Source of the DNA: Pseudomonas marginalis
Lineage (GTDB): Bacteria > Pseudomonadota > Gammaproteobacteria > Pseudomonadales > Pseudomonadaceae
Direction: 5' to 3'
DNA length: 64,000 nucleotides
NCBI RefSeq assembly: GCF_001645105.1
Contig: NZ_LKEG01000036.1
Location: 194,493 to 258,492, forward strand
A program made the position numbers and the translations under genes. The notes beneath the pieces are model-generated. The model was not told the DNA's origin, made no database searches, and saw only the letters and a list, made by a program, of their open reading frames with translations. This document shows, piece after piece, positions 26,064-35,324 of the stretch (position 1 is its first letter; each line of letters opens with the position of its first letter).

Positions 26064-27326
26064 ATGGGTCAGAACATCATGCCGTCATTGGCCAGCCTTT
26101 ACGTTGAGACGAACGAGTCTTCCACCCAGCCCCGCTTGGCGCCTTTACTGATGCAGGGCTTCCCGGCGGGGCCGAAATACCGCGTCACTTGGCACAACTG
26201 GATGCACCCGCCCTTTAACCAGTGGGGGTTTCGCAACCTGGCGCGACTGCGTCCCTCCATCGATGTGCGCGCGGGCGCCGGCCCCGTCGGGCCCTTGAAC
26301 ACCGCGCCACAGGCGTTGGATGCCCTGTACTTCGACAGTGAGTGCGGGTTGAGCGTGAGTGTCATTGAGCATCTGCTGGCCAGCCAGACCGATGCCTTTT
26401 TGGTGATGCAGGGTGACACCGTGCTGTTCGAACGCTACTTCAACGGCCAGCGCGCCTGTGACCGGCACATCATGTTCTCGGTGACCAAATCACTGGTCGG
26501 CACCCTGGGCGAAGAACTGGTGACCCGCGGCGTGCTCAACCCCGAGCTGCCCGCCGCGTACTACGTGCCGGAACTGGTGGGCAGCGCGTTTGGTGATGCG
26601 ACGGTGCGCCAGCTTTTCGACATGGCGGTGGGCATCGATTACAGCGAGGTCTATGACGACCCCAATTCAGAGAGTTCGCAGTACGGCTATGCCTGTGGCT
26701 TCCAGCCGGCATTGGCGCAATACGCTCAGTTCGAGTCGTTGTACCAATACCTGCCGTCGCTGAAAAAACGTGGCGTGCACGGCGGGTTTTTCCACTACGT
26801 GACCGCCACCACCGAAGCCTTGGCGTGGGTGATGGAGCGGGCTTCGGGCAACGCCTGCAGTGAGCTGCTGGAGGGCATCTGGCAGCAATTGGGGTGCGAC
26901 CGCGACGGGTATTTCATCGCCGATCCGTGGGGGCGTAATGTCGCCGGGGCGGGCTTTAGTGCCACCTTGCGCGACATGGCGCGTTTTGGTCGCCTGCTGG
27001 CCAACAACGGCCGCCAGGACGGGGTTGAGCTGCTGTCATCCGAGACCGTCGCCCGCATCACCGCAGGGGCCGACCCGGCGATTTACGCGCAAAACGCCGA
27101 GTTCTCCCACTGGACACCCGGTGCGTCCTATCGAAGCCAGTGGTACGTGTTCAACGACCACAGCCAGGCCCTGATGGCCGGGGGCATTCACGGTCAATAC
27201 CTGTTCATCGACAAACCGTCCGGCGTGGTGATCGTCAAGCAATCGTCGCTGAACGAGGCGGTCAGCCCGTTCGATACCGACAGCGTGCGCATGCTGCGCG
27301 CGATTGCCGCCCACCTGAGTCACTGA
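26064..27326 (+). CDS. Class C beta-lactamase-fold serine hydrolase (NylB/EstB-like)
   Basis: About 420 residues. The nucleophile motif SVTK (Ser139/Lys142 from this start) and the later Tyr in GGFFHYVTATTEAL (near 245) match the Ser-Lys-Tyr set of the penicillin-recognising fold. The overall pattern resembles 6-aminohexanoate-dimer hydrolase and EstB esterases rather than true beta-lactamases. No clear signal peptide. The ATG at 26064 has AGGG seven bases upstream; ATG 26037 and TTG 25989 are alternatives. It is followed by a porin and a polyamine-type binding protein, which suggests it cleaves an imported amide or ester. The substrate is inference only. Confidence 0.85.
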   Translation: MGQNIMPSLASLYVETNESSTQPRLAPLLMQGFPAGPKYRVTWHNWMHPPFNQWGFRNLARLRPSIDVRAGAGPVGPLNTAPQALDALYFDSECGLSVSVIEHLLASQTDAFLVMQGDTVLFERYFNGQRACDRHIMFSVTKSLVGTLGEELVTRGVLNPELPAAYYVPELVGSAFGDATVRQLFDMAVGIDYSEVYDDPNSESSQYGYACGFQPALAQYAQFESLYQYLPSLKKRGVHGGFFHYVTATTEALAWVMERASGNACSELLEGIWQQLGCDRDGYFIADPWGRNVAGAGFSATLRDMARFGRLLANNGRQDGVELLSSETVARITAGADPAIYAQNAEFSHWTPGASYRSQWYVFNDHSQALMAGGIHGQYLFIDKPSGVVIVKQSSLNEAVSPFDTDSVRMLRAIAAHLSH

Positions 27327-27441
27327 CCTCGTCAAAAAATAAGAGTCTTGCGTTCTATTCACCTGGCTTGCCCAGGTGTTGGCCACGCCCTGCGTCGCCA
27401 TTGACTGCCCTGTAACAACAATAATTCCACAGGAGCTTCTT

Positions 27442-28779
27442 ATGGTTTTCACCAAGCGTTTCTCTCGAGCGCTCTTAGCGGTCGGCTTACCCTTGACCAC
27501 CCACGTCGCATGGGCGGGCTACACCTTTGAGGACGGCAATCTCAAGGGTGAAATCAACCTCACGGTGGGCGGGGCGACGCTGTTTAGTCGTGGCGTCAAC
27601 TTCGGCAGCGGCCGTGTGGATGCGCGCAACGGCAAAAACGGCGGCGCCCGGATCAACTGGCAAGAGTTCTACGTAAAACCGGGCGCCAAATTCGAGTACG
27701 CGGTGCAACCCGATTTCAGCCTGCTGGCGGGCGGTTCACTGGTGGCGGCAAGCACGTTCGGCGACGGTGATGCCGGTGGCTTCACCCGCAGCTCCGACGG
27801 CAAGGTCGCGGCCGAAGAACTCTACGGGGGTTTCCGCGCCGGCGAATGGAAGCTGACCGCCGGCCGCCAGAACTACATGATCGGCACGGGGTTCATCGTC
27901 ATGGACGGTAACCTCGACCAGCACAAAGACGCTGCCTACTGGCTGGGCCCTCGGACCGCTTTCAAGGATTCGGCGATCCTGGCATGGGACCACGGCGCAC
28001 TGAAGTCTCAGGCGTTCACCCTGCGCACCGATGATGATCTGGGCGACTTCCGGATGACCGGCGTCAACCTCGATTACAACCTCGATGATCAGGTGACGCT
28101 CGGCGCCATGGCCATGAAGGTCAATGCCCTTGGCCCGAGAGGCAGCACGCTTCCCCGTCGCCGGGACGGCATGCGGGTGTACAACGTGAGGGCGCTCAAT
28201 GCCAAGGTTCCCGGCGTGCCGGCACTGACCTTGAACGCCGAATACGCGTTGGAGCGCGGCAGTGGCGAGGGGGTCGATTACGCGGCCAACGCCTGGTATG
28301 GCCAGGCGGACTATGCGTTCAGCACATTGCCGCTGACCCCGATCATCGGCTACCGCTACGCGAGTTTTTCCGGCGACGACAACCTCTCTGACAACCGGCA
28401 AAAAGCCTGGGACCCGCTCAGTAAGGGCTTTGTCGATTGGAGCACCTGGTTGATCGGCGACGTGGTGGGTAACTACCTGCTGTTCAACAGCAACGAAAAC
28501 GTCCAGCAGTTCTCCCTCAAGACCCACCTCAACGAAACCGTGACCCTCGGTGCGATTCACTACCAGTTCTGGTTGGACGAGAAAAACTACATGGGTGCAC
28601 CGGTCAACGATCGGCGCTTTGCCGACGAGAGCGTGGTATTCCTCGACTGGACACCCACGCCGTCGTTCTATACGTCGCTGTCGTACAACTGGGTCAAGCC
28701 ACTGGCTGCCGCCAAACAGGTGTTCGGCGATGACCAAACGTTCAGTGCGCTGGAGCTGTATTTCACCTATCGCTATTAA
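27442..28779 (+). CDS. Outer-membrane porin of the alginate-export/AlgE-like type
   Basis: A 445-residue outer-membrane beta-barrel. The signal peptide (MVFTKRFSRALLAVGLPLT...AWA) is cut near residue 26. Alternating amphipathic strands run to a C-terminal aromatic LELYFTYRY, as barrel assembly requires. The RBS AGGAG precedes ATG 27442. It shares features with the porin at 55601-56929, including a K.WDPL segment followed by a tryptophan/glycine-rich strand and a NS(N)-rich turn. It lies between a serine hydrolase and a periplasmic binding protein, suggesting uptake of one compound class. Confidence 0.85.
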   Translation: MVFTKRFSRALLAVGLPLTTHVAWAGYTFEDGNLKGEINLTVGGATLFSRGVNFGSGRVDARNGKNGGARINWQEFYVKPGAKFEYAVQPDFSLLAGGSLVAASTFGDGDAGGFTRSSDGKVAAEELYGGFRAGEWKLTAGRQNYMIGTGFIVMDGNLDQHKDAAYWLGPRTAFKDSAILAWDHGALKSQAFTLRTDDDLGDFRMTGVNLDYNLDDQVTLGAMAMKVNALGPRGSTLPRRRDGMRVYNVRALNAKVPGVPALTLNAEYALERGSGEGVDYAANAWYGQADYAFSTLPLTPIIGYRYASFSGDDNLSDNRQKAWDPLSKGFVDWSTWLIGDVVGNYLLFNSNENVQQFSLKTHLNETVTLGAIHYQFWLDEKNYMGAPVNDRRFADESVVFLDWTPTPSFYTSLSYNWVKPLAAAKQVFGDDQTFSALELYFTYRY

Positions 28780-28819
28780 GTGCTGCGAGCCATCGTGGCC
28801 GCGCTGGAGTGTTTTGATC

Positions 28820-29923
28820 ATGAACAGATTTTTGCGTAACACCGTGCTGGGCACTGTCGCTTCGTTGTTGATCAGTGGTTTTTGCCTGGCTGAAGAACGC
28901 ACCGTACGGATCTACAACTGGATCGAATACCTGCCACCCGAGGTGCTCAAGAGCTTCCAGGAAGAGACCGGCATTCGCCCGATTTACGATGTGTTCGACA
29001 CCGTCGAAACCATGGAGTCCAAGCTGCTGACGGGCAACTCCGGGTATGACGTGGTGTTTCCCGGCTCCTCCAACCTGGGACGCTTGATCACGGCCGGTGC
29101 CGTGCAGCCGCTGGATCGCAAGCAGTTGCCAAACTGGCAGCACCTGGACCCGCAATTCATGCAAACCCTGGAAACCGCAGGTGACTCCGGCAATCGCTAC
29201 GCCGTGCCTTACCTGTGGGGCACCACGCTGATCGGCTACAACGTCGACAAGGTGCGCAAAGCCCTCGGCCCTGACGTGCAGATGAACAGCTGGGACATCA
29301 TCTTCAAGGAAGAAAACCTCGCCAAGCTCGCCAGTTGTGGCGTGGGTTTCCTCGACGCCGCCAACGAGATCCTGCCGATTGCCTTGCACTACAAGGACCT
29401 CGACCCCAATAGCCAGAAGCGCGAGGACTATGTACAAGCCCAGGCACTGATGATGAAGATTCGCCCTTACGTCAGTTACTTCAACTCGTCGCGCTACGGC
29501 ATGGACCTGGCCAACGGTGATATCTGTGTGGGCGTGGGCTGGTCCGGCGGTGTCGCACTGGCCGCACGACTGGCAGATGCCGCCGGCAAGGGCGTCAAGG
29601 TCGAGATGGCACTGCCCAAGGAGGGCGCGCCGATGTGGTCGGACGTGATGATGATCCCGGCCAAGGCCCCCGATGTGGCGGAGGCCCATGCGTTCATCAA
29701 TTACATCCTGCGCCCGGACGTGATTGCGCGTATCAGCAACAAGATCGGCTACCCCAACCCGAACAAGGACGCCACTGCGCTGGTGGACGCCAGCATCCGC
29801 AACGACCCGAACATGTATGTGCCTGACGAAGCGCGCAAGACCCTGTTCGCCCTCGAGCCGATCCCGGCTGCCGCGGAGCGCATCCGTACCCGCACCTGGA
29901 CCGCCATCAAGAGCAACCGCTGA
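28820..29923 (+). CDS. PotF/SpuD-like polyamine-type periplasmic binding protein
   Basis: A 367-residue extracytoplasmic binding protein. The signal peptide ends at FCLA (near residue 24), and the mature part begins ERTVRIYNWIEYLPPEVL, the classical polyamine-binding start. VFDTVETMESKLLTGNSGYDVVFP and GTTLIGYNVDKV are further PotF/PotD signatures, so putrescine-, spermidine- or related amine binding is likely. The neighbouring genes include no ABC permease or ATPase, so it must use a transporter encoded elsewhere or act as a sensor. It follows the porin by 40 bases. Confidence 0.9.
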   Translation: MNRFLRNTVLGTVASLLISGFCLAEERTVRIYNWIEYLPPEVLKSFQEETGIRPIYDVFDTVETMESKLLTGNSGYDVVFPGSSNLGRLITAGAVQPLDRKQLPNWQHLDPQFMQTLETAGDSGNRYAVPYLWGTTLIGYNVDKVRKALGPDVQMNSWDIIFKEENLAKLASCGVGFLDAANEILPIALHYKDLDPNSQKREDYVQAQALMMKIRPYVSYFNSSRYGMDLANGDICVGVGWSGGVALAARLADAAGKGVKVEMALPKEGAPMWSDVMMIPAKAPDVAEAHAFINYILRPDVIARISNKIGYPNPNKDATALVDASIRNDPNMYVPDEARKTLFALEPIPAAAERIRTRTWTAIKSNR

Positions 29924-29938
29924 TCAGTGTGGCCCGGT

Positions 29939-30126
29939 GCTTGTGGTGAGCAGGCTTGCCCTGCGCGGGGCAAGCCCTAATGCCAGTCAGTTAAGAAGCA
30001 GCAAGAGCGAAAAGTAACCCGTGGCGAGTGAGCTTGCTCCCGCTGGACTGCGCAGCAGTCCCAGTCTTTTGAAACAAAGAACTGGGGCCGCTTCTCGACC
30101 CAGCGGGAGCAAGCTCCCTCGCCACA
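29939..30126. repeat. REP sequences with a terminal motif shared with 61.4 kb
   Basis: Three parts are seen. 29944-29978 is a REP half (GTGAGCAGGCTTGCCC type). 29968-29995 is GGGCAAGCCCTAATGCCAGT plus CAGTTAAG, the same motif as the arms at 61356 and 61529. 30020-30126 is a REPIN with GAGCTTGCTCCCG / CGGGAGCAAGCTC arms whose inner segment is inverted relative to the copies at 61 kb. It occupies the gap between the binding-protein gene and the TetR gene. Confidence 0.82.
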
Positions 30127-30170
30127 GCGTTATGTGTCAGCGTTTAAGATTTATATACATGCCTATGCCC

Positions 30171-30782
30171 TCAGACCTGCATGCCGTAGAACAGCAACTC
30201 GGTGATACGCCTGACCTGCGTAGAGTGCGCATCGATATCCGGGTGTTCCTGGTTGACCAGCCTGAACAGTTGCAGGTGTGAGTAGTCGTTCAATAGGAAT
30301 GCGGCCAGTTCCACATCGAGTTGCGGGCGCAGCTTGCCGGCCCGTTGCAGCTCCCTCAGCAGTTCACTGATTTGCGCCCTCAGGGCGTCGTTCATGGCCC
30401 GATAACCTGCGGGCAGTTCATTGCTGCCACCGAACAGGATCAGCGGCAACAGTTCACGCCACAGGCTGGGGTGCATGACTTCGAGGGCATAGCCCGTGAG
30501 CAGCCGTTCCAGGTGGCAGAGCGCGTCGACCGGGTCGTCTATTGCGTGGATCAGGCTGCGGGTATCAGTGATGGCCCGCTGATCGGCGTGGCGCAGGATC
30601 TCCAAGATGATTTCCTGTTTGTTGCCGAAATACTTGAACACCGTGGGCGGCGACACGCCGGCCTGGCTGGCGATCTGTTCGATGGTGGTGTTCTGGAAGC
30701 CCTGGCGCTCAAACAGTTCGATCGCCGCCTGGCTGATGGCTTGGCGGCGTTCGGCTTTTTGACGTTCACGCAGTCCGCTCAC
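30171..30782 (-). CDS. TetR/AcrR family transcriptional regulator
   Basis: A 203-residue regulator. The helix-turn-helix spans about residues 10-57 (AAIELFERQGFQNTTIEQIASQAGVSPPTVFKYF), and a helical ligand domain follows. It is convergent with the hydrolase-porin-binding protein module across a REP region and is same-strand with, and downstream of, the sigma-54 activator (98-base gap). Either could be its partner; the target is not shown. Confidence 0.9.
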   Translation of the reverse strand: MSGLRERQKAERRQAISQAAIELFERQGFQNTTIEQIASQAGVSPPTVFKYFGNKQEIILEILRHADQRAITDTRSLIHAIDDPVDALCHLERLLTGYALEVMHPSLWRELLPLILFGGSNELPAGYRAMNDALRAQISELLRELQRAGKLRPQLDVELAAFLLNDYSHLQLFRLVNQEHPDIDAHSTQVRRITELLFYGMQV

Positions 30783-30880
30783 AGGAGATCCTTGTCACGA
30801 GTAGGAAAAAGGGGCGTTTGTAGCCCGGTACCTCTGCAAAATACTTAATTGGGTAAAGCTTTTAAAGCACTCATTTCCAA

Positions 30881-32641
30881 TCACGGGGTTTGCCGCTGAT
30901 GCTTCTTCAGCCGGTAGGCAAATTGCGCACGGCTGAGGCCCACGAGCCGGGCGGCGGCCGCGAGGTTGCCGGCGTTGTGTTGCAGCGCCTCATTGATCAG
31001 GCGCGACTCCAGGCCATCAATGGAAAAGCCCTGGTCCAACTGGCCAAGGGTGTCCAGCAGTGCGGGGCGGGGGGCTTGCAGTCCCGTGTTGGACAGGCTG
31101 CCATGGTCGTCCAGGCCATAGGGATCCGTCGGCAGGGGTTCGTTGCGAAACAGATGCACCAAGTCAATGGCTTGGCCTTCGTCGCTGGCAATCAGGCCGC
31201 GTTCGATCAGGTTTTGCAGCTCGCGCACATTGCCCGCAAAGTCGTAGCGCAACAGTACCTTCAGGGCGCGCATGGTCAGGCCCGCCGGGGTTCGGGCGTA
31301 TTCCTGGCAGAAGCGCGTGAGGAAGGCGTTGATCAGCAACGGAATATCATCTCGGCGCTCACGCAGGGGCGGCAGGGCGATGGGGTAGACATTCAACCGG
31401 TAGAACAAGTCTTCACGAAACGTACCGTCAGCCACGGCTTTGCGCAGATCAATATTGGTGGCGGCCACCACCCGCACATCCACCTTGATCCCACGCACGC
31501 CGCCGACCCGTTCGATTTCGCGTTCCTGCAAGGCACGCAGCAATTTGCTTTGCCCTGCCAGGCTGAGGCTGGTGATTTCGTCGAGGAACAGCGTCCCGCC
31601 CTGGGCCCGCTCGAAACGCCCGGGGCGCGAGTGCGTGGCGCCGGTATACGCGCCGCGCTCGACGCCGAATAGTTCGGCTTCGATCAGGTTGTCCGGGATG
31701 GCGGCGCAATTGAGCGCCACAAACGGGCGCTCGTGCCGGTGACTGAGCTGGTGCAATTGGCGCGCAAACATCTCCTTGCCCACCCCGGATTCACCGCTGA
31801 TCAGCACCGTCGCCGGGGTCAGCGCAACGCGTTGCAGGGCTTGCGTTGCGGCGTTGAACGCCGCGCTGGCGCCCACCAGCGCTTGCGGCGGGTTGACCCA
31901 GGCGCCGTGGTTCAGTGGGTGGTCGGGAGTGGTGGAGGGGGCGGGGCCGGTGACGGCCTGGGACACGTTCAGGTAGCGCAGGTCTTGCTCGACGTCACCC
32001 CATTGTTCGGCCGTCTTGCCGACCACCCGGCAGCATCGATGGCCCATGCCCCGGCATTCCACTTCGCGGAAAATCACCATTTGCCCGAAGAGGCCGCTGA
32101 CAAACCCGATGGCATAACCGGTTTCAGTCCAGCACACCGGGTCCTGGCCGATGCCATAGGCGCTCACGTGCTCATCGGCTTCGCAGGAGTGGTGCCAGAG
32201 AAACTCGCCTTCGTAGAACCCCGAGTCGGCATCGAACTTGAAATGCAGCGGTTCGACCTTGGTCATGCCTTCCAGGGTGTGCAGGTGGGTCCCGGCGCGA
32301 AACACCGCGGCGGCATCGGCCTGTGGCCAGCGCTCGCGTATCAGCCGCGCATCCCGCGCGCCGGAGGCGTAACCGGTGCGGGTGAACAGGCCGCGCGCCT
32401 GCTCCAGCCCCAGGCGCTCGATGACTTCCCCGCGCAGGGCGCCGAACGAGGAACTGTGCAGCAACATCATGCGTTGGTCGTTGAGCCAGATACGCCCGTC
32501 TTCTGGGGAAAAGAATAGGCAGTCGGCCAGCTCTCCAGGCGTCGGCGAGCTGCTGTCGCTGAGTTGGCGGCTGTCGCCCCGTGGATGATAGGGCGCGGTG
32601 GCCACCCGATCATCGGGCAGCGCGCTGTGGGGATTAGTCAT
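30881..32641 (-). CDS. XylR/DmpR-type sigma-54-dependent aromatic-responsive activator
   Basis: A 586-residue NtrC-family activator. The N-terminal XylR_N sensor is at about 35-140, with V4R at about 140-205 (Cys-rich CRGMGHRCC). The AAA+ core at about 255-490 has Walker A GESGVGKE (283-290), the sigma-54 contact loop GAYTGA (330-335) and Walker B GGTLFLDE (348-355). A Fis-type helix-turn-helix closes the protein ([20 protein letters not shown]). Such proteins bind aromatic ligands directly. It is divergent from an aryl-aldehyde dehydrogenase gene preceded by a -24/-12 promoter and is its likely activator. Confidence 0.93.
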   Translation of the reverse strand: MTNPHSALPDDRVATAPYHPRGDSRQLSDSSSPTPGELADCLFFSPEDGRIWLNDQRMMLLHSSSFGALRGEVIERLGLEQARGLFTRTGYASGARDARLIRERWPQADAAAVFRAGTHLHTLEGMTKVEPLHFKFDADSGFYEGEFLWHHSCEADEHVSAYGIGQDPVCWTETGYAIGFVSGLFGQMVIFREVECRGMGHRCCRVVGKTAEQWGDVEQDLRYLNVSQAVTGPAPSTTPDHPLNHGAWVNPPQALVGASAAFNAATQALQRVALTPATVLISGESGVGKEMFARQLHQLSHRHERPFVALNCAAIPDNLIEAELFGVERGAYTGATHSRPGRFERAQGGTLFLDEITSLSLAGQSKLLRALQEREIERVGGVRGIKVDVRVVAATNIDLRKAVADGTFREDLFYRLNVYPIALPPLRERRDDIPLLINAFLTRFCQEYARTPAGLTMRALKVLLRYDFAGNVRELQNLIERGLIASDEGQAIDLVHLFRNEPLPTDPYGLDDHGSLSNTGLQAPRPALLDTLGQLDQGFSIDGLESRLINEALQHNAGNLAAAARLVGLSRAQFAYRLKKHQRQTP

Positions 32642-32671
32642 TGTTATGCCCCTGCAAAGCGAATGAACGAT

Positions 32672-32721
32672 TTGAGTAACTGCTCAGATAGTTATTAAAC
32701 ATAACCTTATCAATTGAACAA
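32672..32721. promoter_or_regulatory. Candidate upstream activator sites for the sigma-54 activator
   Basis: Two dyads lie 110-160 bases upstream of the -24 element: TGAG-N6-CTCA at 32673-32686 and TTATCAATTGAACAA at 32707-32721, centred on TCAATTGA. This distance is usual for enhancer sites of XylR-type activators. Binding is inferred. Confidence 0.45.
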
Positions 32722-32831
32722 GTGGCGAGGCCGTGGTTTTTGCCACGGACCGACACCTGATGGTTGAGTGGTACGTGGCGGGCCCCGGCATAGAGCCCTC
32801 GCCGATTTATGTCAGCGTCGCCGCGTGCAAG

Positions 32832-32847
32832 CGGCACAGCCTTTGCT
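32832..32847 (+). promoter_or_regulatory. Sigma-54 (-24/-12) promoter of the aryl-aldehyde dehydrogenase/calA genes
   Basis: CGGCACAGCCTTTGCT matches the consensus TGGCACGN4TTGCW. The invariant GG (32833-32834) and GC (32845-32846) are exactly 12 bases apart. Transcription would start near 32858, giving a leader of about 50 bases before the ATG at 32911. A sigma-54 activator gene lies divergently next to it. Confidence 0.88.
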
Positions 32848-32910
32848 CAAGACCTGATGCGGCGTTTGCCTATGTGCAGGCGATGACAATTACAAGAACC
32901 GGGAGTTGCC

Positions 32911-34386
32911 ATGTCAGTGTCTGAAACCACCCACCTGTTACAGCGGGCCCTTGAGTCCGAATGCCTGTTCAACGGCGATTGGATACCCGCCTCGGGGTCC
33001 GTGATGCCTGTGATCGAACCTGCCACCGGCGAGCCCTTGATGCGGTGCGCCATGGCCAACGCGGCCGACATCGCCGTCGCCAGTCGCAGCGCGGCCCTGG
33101 CCCAACCGGCATGGGCCGCACTCGGCCCACGCGAACGCGCCGCCGTGTTTCGCAAGGCGGCGGACCTGGCTCAGCAGTGCTTCGCCGAACTGGCGCTGTA
33201 TGTCGCCCGCGAAACCGGGGGCGCGCTGTTCAAAGGTGAGCACGAAGTGCGCGAGGCGATCGTGCTGCTGCACCAGGCGGCGGGCCTGTTGTCCCAGCCT
33301 CACGGGCTGGTGCTGCCCAGTGCGGCCGGGCGCCTGTCCTATGCGCGGCGCCAGCCCCATGGTGTGGTCGGGGTGATTTCACCGTTCAATTTCCCCCTGG
33401 TGCTGTCGCTGCGTTCGGTGGCGCCAGCCTTGGCGGCGGGCAATGCGGTGGTACTCAAGCCCGACCCGCAGACCCCTGTCAGCGGCGGTTTTCTGATCGC
33501 CCGGCTGTTCGAGGAAGCGGGCCTGCCCAAGGGCCTGCTGCACGTGTTGCCCGGTGCTGCGCCGGTCGGTGAAGCGTTGTGCCGTGACCCGAATGTGCAG
33601 ATGATCACCTTTACCGGCTCCACGTCGGCAGGGCGCAAAGTCGCCGAGGTGGCCGGGCGCCACTTGAAAAAAGTCGCGCTGGAACTGGGTGGCAAAAACC
33701 CGTTGATCATTCTCGACGACGCCGACCTCGACCTGGCGGCAAGCAATGCGGCCTGGGGCGCCTGGCTGCACCAGGGGCAAATCTGCATGGCGACCGGCTT
33801 GATTCTTGCCCATGAATCCATCGCCGAACGTCTCACGCGCAAGCTGGTGGACAAGGCCCGGGCGCTCACCGTGGGCAATGCCGCCCGGGGTGAAGCAGCG
33901 CTCGGCCCGTTGATCAACCCACGGCAATTGCAGCGCGTGCACGAGATCGTCAGCGACAGCCTGCAAGCAGGCGCACGGTTGGAGGCTGGCGGCGAATATG
34001 ACCAGTTGTTCTACCAGCCCACCGTGCTCAGTGGCGTACGGCCGGGCATGCGCGCCTTTGAGGACGAAGTGTTCGGCCCGGTGGCCAGCGTGGTCAGTTT
34101 TGCCACCGACGAGGAGGCCATCGAGCTGGCCAACCGCACGGAGTATGGACTCTCGGCCGCGATCATCTCGCCGTCCGTCGGGCGCGCCATGGCGATCGGC
34201 GAGCGGCTGAATTGCGGCCTGTTGCACATCAACGACCAGACCGTGGCCGACGAATGCATCAACCCCTTCGGCGGGCGCGGCGCTTCCGGCAACGGCGGCA
34301 GCGTCGGCGGGCCGGCCGACTGGGACGAGTACAGCCAGTGGCAGTGGGTTACGGTGAAAAACACGCCGCCTGTCTATCCGTTCTGA
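32911..34386 (+). CDS. Benzaldehyde/aryl-aldehyde dehydrogenase (XylC/AreC-like)
   Basis: A 491-residue NAD(P)-dependent aldehyde dehydrogenase. The general base is Glu258 (KVALELGGKNP), the nucleophile Cys292 (HQGQICMATG), and the proton-relay Asn lies in SPFNFP near 160. The C-terminus TVKNTPPVYPF resembles benzaldehyde dehydrogenases. By context it oxidises an aryl aldehyde made by the adjacent CalA, for example coniferyl aldehyde to ferulate, though benzaldehyde or vanillin are also possible. It starts the sigma-54-controlled transcript. Confidence 0.88.
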   Translation: MSVSETTHLLQRALESECLFNGDWIPASGSVMPVIEPATGEPLMRCAMANAADIAVASRSAALAQPAWAALGPRERAAVFRKAADLAQQCFAELALYVARETGGALFKGEHEVREAIVLLHQAAGLLSQPHGLVLPSAAGRLSYARRQPHGVVGVISPFNFPLVLSLRSVAPALAAGNAVVLKPDPQTPVSGGFLIARLFEEAGLPKGLLHVLPGAAPVGEALCRDPNVQMITFTGSTSAGRKVAEVAGRHLKKVALELGGKNPLIILDDADLDLAASNAAWGAWLHQGQICMATGLILAHESIAERLTRKLVDKARALTVGNAARGEAALGPLINPRQLQRVHEIVSDSLQAGARLEAGGEYDQLFYQPTVLSGVRPGMRAFEDEVFGPVASVVSFATDEEAIELANRTEYGLSAAIISPSVGRAMAIGERLNCGLLHINDQTVADECINPFGGRGASGNGGSVGGPADWDEYSQWQWVTVKNTPPVYPF

Positions 34387-34475
34387 GTTTCGGCCGTACT
34401 GAGTCGTGGCCGTACTGAGCCCTGGCTCATCGGTTTGCTCCACCCATGCCTATACAAAAACAAGAGGGCTTGAAC

Positions 34476-35243
34476 ATGAACCTGCATAACAAAACCCTGG
34501 TTGTCACCGGTGTCGCCTCCGGCATTGGCGCCGAATTGGCGCGGCTTGCGCGTTTCCAGGGCGCCACGGTGATCGGCGTTGATCGCCATGAACCGCAATT
34601 GACCCTGGACGGATTCTTCCAGGCGGACTTGGGTGACCCTGCCAGCATCGATGCCTTGGTGGCGCGCCTGCCGGCACGGGTCGACGGGCTGTGCAACATT
34701 GCCGGCGTGCCCGGTACGGCACCCGCGCAGACGGTGGCCGAGGTCAATTACCTGGGGCTGCGGCATCTTACGCAAGCGCTGCTGCCCCGCATGCCGGCGG
34801 GCGGCAGCATCGTCAATGTCGCGTCGGTGCTCGGCGCGCAATGGCTGCAACGGCTTGAACTGCACAAGGCCCTGGCCGCCACGCAAGACTTCGCGGCAGG
34901 GCAGCAGTGGCTGGCGGCCAATCCGGTGGCGCAGGCCACCTGCTATCAGTACTTCAAGGAAGCGCTGATTGTGTGGAGCTTCCAGCAAGCCCAAGGCTGG
35001 TTTCGCGATCACTCGGTGCGCATCAACTGCGTTGCGCCGGGGCCGGTGTTTACCCCGATCCTGGGCGACTTTGTCAGCCTGCTCGGGCCGGAGCGGGTGG
35101 CCGAGGACAGCCAGCGCATGACCCGTCCAGCCCTGGCCGATGAGGTGGCGGCGGTGATCGCCTTCCTCTGCTCGGACGCCGCACGCTGGGTCAACGGGGT
35201 CAATCTGCCGGTGGACGGTGGGTTGGCCGCCACCTACGTTTAG
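34476..35243 (+). CDS. calA: Coniferyl-alcohol dehydrogenase
   Basis: A 255-residue SDR that matches CalA of Pseudomonas sp. HR199 in length and in long stretches. Examples are GLCNIAGVPGTA, NYLGLRHLT, ASVLGAQW, CYQYFKEALIVWS (the catalytic Tyr and Lys are in YQYFK), NCVAPGPVFTPIL and the terminal LPVDGGLAATYV. The insert between Ser and Tyr is longer than in ordinary SDRs, as in CalA. It oxidises coniferyl alcohol to coniferyl aldehyde. The ATG at 34476 has GAGGG spaced seven bases; the upstream ATG at 34446 does not. It lies 89 bases after the aldehyde dehydrogenase and probably shares its sigma-54 promoter. Confidence 0.92.
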   Translation: MNLHNKTLVVTGVASGIGAELARLARFQGATVIGVDRHEPQLTLDGFFQADLGDPASIDALVARLPARVDGLCNIAGVPGTAPAQTVAEVNYLGLRHLTQALLPRMPAGGSIVNVASVLGAQWLQRLELHKALAATQDFAAGQQWLAANPVAQATCYQYFKEALIVWSFQQAQGWFRDHSVRINCVAPGPVFTPILGDFVSLLGPERVAEDSQRMTRPALADEVAAVIAFLCSDAARWVNGVNLPVDGGLAATYV

Positions 35244-35324
35244 GGCCTGCAACCGCGGTAAACCCCGGTGCGGATCCACCGTGCTGGGGGTCTTGAACAA
35301 CAACAAAAATACAGGACACACAAG

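Noticed and set aside
26064..27326. A true class C beta-lactamase (AmpC)
   Set aside because: The SxxK and Tyr are present but the KTG-like third motif and AmpC-type signal peptide are not evident, and the neighbours are uptake genes.
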